64,000 bases of DNA from Plantago elongata. Lineage: Eukaryota; Streptophyta; Magnoliopsida; Lamiales; Plantaginaceae. Position 1 is the first letter of the stretch; each line of letters begins with the position of its first letter. The DNA lies in assembly GCA_036897095.1 (NCBI GenBank), contig JAYMSP010000022.1:54863-118862 (forward strand), written 5' to 3'. The position numbers were made by a program, and so were the translations under genes. Below, piece after piece: positions 58,526 through 64,000 of this stretch. Under the pieces are notes generated by a model. That model had not been told where the DNA came from. It saw only the letters and a list, made by a program, of their open reading frames with translations, and searched no databases.

Positions 58526-59148
58526 AGAATGGCATTTTTCGTCCTATAATTTGGACCAAATGAGTCATGCAGTATTACGTTTGATGGTTGTGTGAATTTT
58601 GGTCCTTTCATTTGTAAATTTTGATTTCCATCGTCCTTTTCGTTGATGCGGCACTCGGATCAATGGCTTTGGCTCGGTTTTGACTTCCATGTCACTTGCC
58701 ACATTATAATTAAATGAAAATAATGCAAAAATTTGAATTTCGAAAATTCAAAAAAAATAAAATGTTAAACAATTATTAATAATAACTAAAATAAACAAAT
58801 TAGAGAGTGAATTGATTGAAAAAGGTAAGTGGGACTAATATACGATTTGTGTATTTTACCATTATCTTTCTAATTTGTGAATTTCAGTTATTATTAATAA
58901 ATGTTTAGTATTTATTCTTTTCGGGAATTTTTGAAATTTAATTTTTTGTATTATTTTCATTTACTTATGACGTGTCAAGTGACATGGAAGGCAAAATCGA
59001 GCCAAAGTCATTGACCCGTGTGCCACATCAGCGAAAAGGACGACGGAAGCTAAAATTTACAAACGAAAGGACCAAACCTCCATCGACCATCAAACGTGGT
59101 ACTGCATGTGCCATTTGGCCCAATCTATAGGACCAAAAATGTCATTCT
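58526..59148. mobile_element. Fold-back element with inverted arms of about 300 bp
   Basis: Almost the entire element is one imperfect palindrome. The left arm starts agaatggcatttttcgtcct and continues through ttcatttgtaaattttgatt. The reverse complement of the right end reads agaatgacatttttggtcct and continues in the same order (gcagta, acgtttgatggt, ggtcctttc, gtaaattttg, gtcctttcgctgatg, catgtcacttg). The arms meet near 58840 with little or no spacer. No coding sequence. It resembles non-autonomous Mutator-like or other long-TIR fold-back elements; I see no clear target-site duplication, so the superfamily is unassigned. Confidence 0.85.
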
Positions 59149-59964
59149 TTTCTCATTTTGCAAGTTATTATGTCCCGTTTTTGTAGAGAGCTTTGTATAG
59201 GTTAAGAGCGTCAGTAAGAAGCAAAAATCTGCATGAAATGGACCCAAAATAGACATGGAAACTACTAACGCGTGAACAGTCAAAAAGTAGAAGAAATCAT
59301 CTAAGTGTAGTGTTGTGTTGTTTCAGAGCAAAAAGAAGGTAAACTTTAATAGTGATGTGTAAAATCAATCTTGTTCAAAACTTGGTCTCAAGGAGTGTAG
59401 TGTTGTGTTGAAAATTGACGCACACTTGTCAAAACTGATTCCGAAAGTTCAATTTCGCAACAAATCAGTAAGCCCTCGTGCCAAAAAGTGATAACAACAA
59501 TCATCGACTTAATTCACTAACCAACCCTAGCTTGCTTTGATCACCTACTTTCACTTTGCATATCATATCATGCATGTAAAAAAGTTCAATGCTTAATGTA
59601 ATTAATGACATTTTACATTTTGAATTTCTATGTAATTATGTATAGTTTACATATTCCTAACTCGAATAGGTGTTAATTAATTAAATTAATTAGGTCACAA
59701 TTCATTATTTGCAACTTTTGGTGCAATGTGACAGAATTTTCCACAAGATCGATCAATGAATGTCCTACGGACACGCATGAAACTTTGTGTTTTTAAGCTT
59801 TACATAATATATTTATCTATTCGAAGAACTATAATTGCAAGTCAAGTAAGTTAATCTATTTGTAACTTTTCAAAATGTAATTATCAGAAAATCTAATCCG
59901 CGTTATTATATCAGTTAACCAAATCTCTGTCATTATAGAGGGGTCCATCCGTTCATCCATATAC
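59149..59964. other. Gene-free region
   Basis: No gene or clear element recognised. Confidence 0.4.
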
Positions 59965-60195
59965 TATATACTATAACTATTCCAAGTCCCATTAATTATG
60001 AGACAATTTAATTTTACATACCTTTTAAAAATAACATAAGTATATGATTAAGAATGAGTTTGAAATAAAAAAAGTATATGTGAGTATAATAATCTATATT
60101 GTGAAGATTGTTTTCATAAATGAAAATTTATTTCATTTTATTGGACATCGAAAACGGAAAAATATTTCACTTTTAACGAGACGGAGAGAATATTT
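59965..60195. mobile_element. Decayed Stowaway-like MITE
   Basis: Left end attccaagtcccattaatta and right end cacttttaacgagacggaga with gaatatt correspond to degraded 'CTCCxTCCGTCCC' termini. The interior includes the 'tgaaaattatttcattttattgg' type sequence seen in such elements. More diverged than the copy at 54133. Confidence 0.5.
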
Positions 60196-62518
60196 AACAA
60201 GTAAAATGTAAAATAAATAGAATTGTTTAATATAAAATGCTCAAAGAGGAGGTCGGTAGATCACACAAGATCTGCGATGATTTCCTAGCTCTATTATTTT
60301 TGATCTGATGTTCTACCGGAACTTTGAATGTTCTCTTTTTCCAAATACAAAAACTAATGGTAAACGATGTTATTTTTACTAAAATATTTATTTATAAATT
60401 GTGCGGTGAGTTAGTTAATTTATGATCTAGCGAATTATTATCATGCAGAAAAGCTGTAGAAGAACCGGCAAAAACCTAATTCCTAATCAAGGATGAAATT
60501 CATAAACTTAGAGCAATCCTTGCTAATCGCGTAACATTATCGAGTATCGTCTAGAGGTGTTTTGAAATTTGAAGTATTTTATATTTGAGTTTGTGTATAA
60601 TCTTTAACCATTGATGATGTAATCCGTTAATCACTAAAGTACAACACAATTATAGCATACTTAATCTAACACTCCGGTTAATACCATGTTAATTAGTTGC
60701 TAGCTAGCTTGGTTGCTTTTGGTTCCTAGGTAATGCAATCACCTTTCCGACCAAGGAGACCGAGATTCTAACATCAAGAAATTAGTGAGATGCCAATCCA
60801 CTTTGAGGTCATGTTCTCAATTACAAATTTGATAGTGATATTAATTACCACTAGGCTAGGTAAAATTAAGCATGATGATTACAACCATTAATTTATGCTC
60901 GAAAAGGAACGTAAGAAAACTCAAGAATCGATTGGATTGGACCATATTGGCATTAATTATTACCTTATCCCTACGGATATATTCTCTTCGATAAAAATTA
61001 TTTAAGTTAATTTCATTTTAATTTAGGTAGGGTTCTCCTCAACTAAAAATTACATCAGTTTAGTCCAGTTCAATTCAGTTAATTCAGTTCAGTTCAGTTT
61101 AGGTCAGTCCAGTAAATCTTAATTAAAAAAAATATAGCTTTAATTATAATTTATATTCTACTTCAAATTAATTTAATTTAATTTAGTAAATGTCAGTTGA
61201 ACCGAACACAATTTTAACGTCAGCATCAAATGCTATATATCCATAGATTACCAAAATTATTAAATAGTGAAATCTGGAAATATCGTATGATGGTGAGGAT
61301 GAGGTGATAATTACATGTGAACCCCCTAATTAATATCAATAGCATTATTAATCTTAACCAAACTAAATCTATCAGTGGAAGTTTCTACCAACCTTGACAT
61401 CATAGTAGCCGCAAAGTGGAAAACAATTTTCGTTTTGGGACCTTATCTTGGTCGTAATTAATAACTTGTACTAATTGTTGATCGGATTATGAGGCAAAAT
61501 CATAGGAGTAAACTACCTTATACTTATGGTGTTAATTAATTTTAATAATGACATTGATTAACAAAATCAATGACATTGATTGGTTAAGTAAACTCCATAG
61601 AAGTAACAAAATCAGCCGGAATCGGGGAGGAGAAACCCCAAAGCCATTCGCCCATTTCATTTTGCAATACTCCCCCAATTCCATCACAATCATCTTGCTA
61701 CTCCAGAATTATACATTTACATAACGAATTTTTTATCAAAACTACTCATAAAATGAAAAAACTAATTGAAAAGTTAGTGGTAAACAATGTCTTAATTTTA
61801 AAAACGTGGTCCGTACCCAACTAAGGGAATAGTTACGATTATAAAATACAAAGAATTAAGTGAGTCTATATATTTCTCTTGCAACATACTCAATACAGCA
61901 CTGGTGTTTTAAAATTGAAAAGGATAAAGTTTTAGAATGAAAAAGTATTCTCGACACCGCTAGAAAGTAGACTACATTTTTCCTTCAGTTGGTCCATCCT
62001 TTTTCAGTACATTTGCCTGTTACTCTTCCTTTTTCTGGTTAACAATATTTTAATTGTACTGATTATCAGGCTGAGAAAGACAATTTTGTAAGATCTTCTT
62101 GAAGTTTGTTCCAAAATAACATAATTAATCTCACCGCTTATTTCGACGGCCTTTTCACTTGGCATCACATCCACTCTTATATGTTTGTTTTGTAAATTAA
62201 ATTCAAGTAATGAAGTGGAATTTTACTAGCATGACTCTGCATGGAGTTTTGTTAATATTTGATTCTTGCTAGTGGCATATATAACTCAATCTCAATCTCC
62301 AAGTTCGAAGGTTTTGAAGGTCAAAGTTTGCAATTTATATTTACGGGTATGTTTGAAAGTTTATCTTTACTGTTTTATATAATGACAATCATAGCTTATA
62401 ATTTTTTAAAAGGATTCATGAGATCGATAAAATATTCAATATTTATAAGAGGATTAACCGTTACCATTTTAACCTCGTAGTTCTTTTTTCTGTCTCACTG
62501 TCATTAATTAGTGCCTGC
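60196..62518. other. Gene-free region with a cagtt-rich repeat
   Basis: No gene recognised. At about 61010-61215 is a cagttcagttcagtt-rich element ending in cagttgaaccgaacacaatt, related to those at 12.3-13.1 and 57.5 kb. The rest is AT-rich. Confidence 0.4.
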
Positions 62519-63480
62519 AACTTACCCAACTCTCACCGATGAGCAAAGGAATGCAGACCATGCATACTATTATGGATACAGGAGATTCAGATAGTGGTGG
62601 AGTTCTCTTTATATATGGTTATGGTGGCACTGGACAAATATTTTTGTGGAATACACCGCATTATGTGATAGGCGTGATATTGTTCTCCCAGTTGCATCGA
62701 GTGGTATAGCTTCTCTACTTCTTCTTGGTGGACGTATGGCACACTCTAGGTTCAGTATTCCTTTGCAGGTTGATGAAACTACTATGTGCAGCAGGATAAC
62801 CTCCTCCAGTGTCTTACCGGATTCTTGAAGAGTATAAAGTTAATAATTTGGGATGAGACGCCCATAACTAACAAGTTTGTTTTGAGGCTCTTGATCGCAG
62901 TCTAAGGGACGTAATGCGATGTTATAATGATCGAGAATCGAACAAGCCATTTGGTGGATTGGTAGTCATTTTTTGTGGTGATTTAAGACAAATACTTTCA
63001 GTCATACCTAAAGGTAATATATAAAACAAGTCCATGCATCACCCTGCTCATCGAAGAATCTCTAAAGTTTGTGTCGTCCATTGAAGCTAACGAAGAAAAT
63101 GAATTTGCAGGTATTTTAATAACATGTTATATGAATTAACTAATTAGATATAGTTCATGTAAGTGAAATTAATTTTAGTTATTCGTATATTAATTACAGT
63201 CTGGCTCCTCAACGTTGAGAAAGAGAGTATTAGGGAGTTTGCGGATTGGTTGTTAAATGATGGAGATGGCGAGGTCGGTGAAGATAATGATGGTGAGGAG
63301 GAAATTAAATTGCCTGATGATATCTTCATTCGCCTTCCTGGTGACCCAATCGTTGCAATAGTTGATATCACATATCTCAACATACTGGACCATGTTAGTG
63401 ATGGTTGGTAATTCGAGGATAGAGCCTTGGATGAGGAAGTCAATCCAACATATACCGACTAATATCGTATACAAAGGGGT
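62519..63480 (+). pseudogene. PIF1-like helicase relic (Helitron-type)
   Basis: With several frame changes the plus strand reads LTDEQRNA, TIMDTGDSDSGGVLFIYGYG, then G-T-G-Q-I-F-L-W-N-T (a Walker A motif with the essential Lys changed to Gln), VLPVASSGIASLLLLGGRMA, HSRFSIPLQVDE, KPFGG, FRQILPVIPKG-like residues, LKLTKKMNL-like residues, and finally ESIREFADWLLNDGDGE, LPDDIFIRL. This is the order of plant PIF1/Helitron helicases. Frameshifts, stops and the lost Walker Lys show it is dead. No Rep/HUH domain is seen, so it may be a PIF1 gene relic and not a full Helitron. Confidence 0.75.
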
Positions 63481-64000
63481 GTTTAGAAAATTATGAGGTA
63501 TATTTTAATATATTCAATAATTTAACTTTAAATTATACAAATTATTTATCTTAATTTAAATAGCTAATTGTTTCTTCATATTTCTTTTATAGGTGGTGAT
63601 TATTGATGTATCTTTCGTGATTGTTATACATTGATTATGCATTTTTTTAAAATAATTTACTATATTCAACTTTTAAATATTATCATATGATTTTTTAATT
63701 ATTTATAATATTCTTTTTTAATTATATTTTTATTAGAAGTTAAACATCACAGTTCGTACTAGAAGTGAAACACAGATTGTCCCACTCTCTTGTAGCACAC
63801 TCAACACATTGGATTTTAAGCTGATTGAATAAAATTTTATACTGAAAAGGTGTTTTAGTGCCCAAAAAAGTAGGCCATTTTTATACAGATTATTATGTAT
63901 TTCTTTTCCTGTACATTGTCTGTGACTATTCTCTTTTATTGGCGTATACGTATACCACTATACAGTTGAAAAGAAAGAACACGTTTATAATTCCAAACTA
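63481..64000. other. AT-rich end of window
   Basis: Nothing recognised. It may be flank of the helicase relic. Confidence 0.4.

Noticed and set aside
1-64000. CRISPR array, phage, operon or bacterial insertion
   Set aside because: No regularly spaced repeats, no bacterial-style gene packing and no ribosome binding sites. Everything fits a plant nuclear genome.
1-64000. Plastid or mitochondrial DNA insertion
   Set aside because: I looked for recognisable organellar genes (psb, rpl, rps, cox, nad, rRNA) and saw none. Short insertions could still be missed by eye.

Overview
This window is nuclear DNA from a flowering plant, most likely an asterid and perhaps Lamiales. The evidence is intron-rich genes with GT/AG junctions, AT-rich intergenic DNA with MITE, SINE, Gypsy and PIF1/Helitron debris, and R1-type CC-NB-LRR genes of the kind expanded in asterids. 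Most genes were rebuilt by hand from exon phases. All names come from recognising protein sequence, without any database search.

Layout. 1-5.6 kb: the edge of an NLR coiled-coil fragment, then RNA polymerase subunit NRPB10 (minus), HAL3-type phosphopantothenoylcysteine decarboxylase (plus) and DPM3 (minus). 5.8-6.1 kb: an RNase H relic. 7-10 kb: a STOP1-type zinc-finger factor (minus) with a probable long 5'UTR intron. 10.2-16.2 kb: gene-free repeats, including a tandem duplication of about 0.7 kb that carries two SINE-like copies. 16.4-19.3 kb: the photosystem I assembly protein PYG7 (minus). 20.7-23.0 kb: an organellar 5'-3' exonuclease (minus). 24.7-27.7 kb: an LRR receptor-like probable pseudokinase (minus). 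29.1-29.6 kb: a small unknown protein (plus). 30.7-33.4 kb: an intact R1-like NLR (minus). 34.9-36.1 kb: an F-box/DUF295 protein (minus). 37.2-42.2 kb: a DUF616/MUCI70-like glycosyltransferase-type protein (minus). 44.5-46.1 kb: a small mTERF protein (plus). 46.3-53.1 kb: a rearranged cluster holding two NLR pseudogene remnants, a Gypsy integrase relic, two intact tail-to-tail GASA/snakin genes and two GASA fragments. 53-64 kb: gene-poor repeats with two Stowaway-like MITEs, a SINE, a 0.62-kb fold-back element and a decayed PIF1-like helicase.

No operon-like logic is expected here. The main themes are a conserved housekeeping and stress block (STOP1, exonuclease, LRR-RLK and DUF616 genes look collinear with a stretch of Arabidopsis chromosome 1; the DUF616-mTERF pair recalls Arabidopsis chromosome 4) and defence-related sequence (NLR, GASA) under rapid turnover. 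I found no convincing new biological system. The observations most worth checking are the NLR/GASA shuffling, the pseudokinase, the inverted repeat around that kinase's last exon, and the fold-back element.
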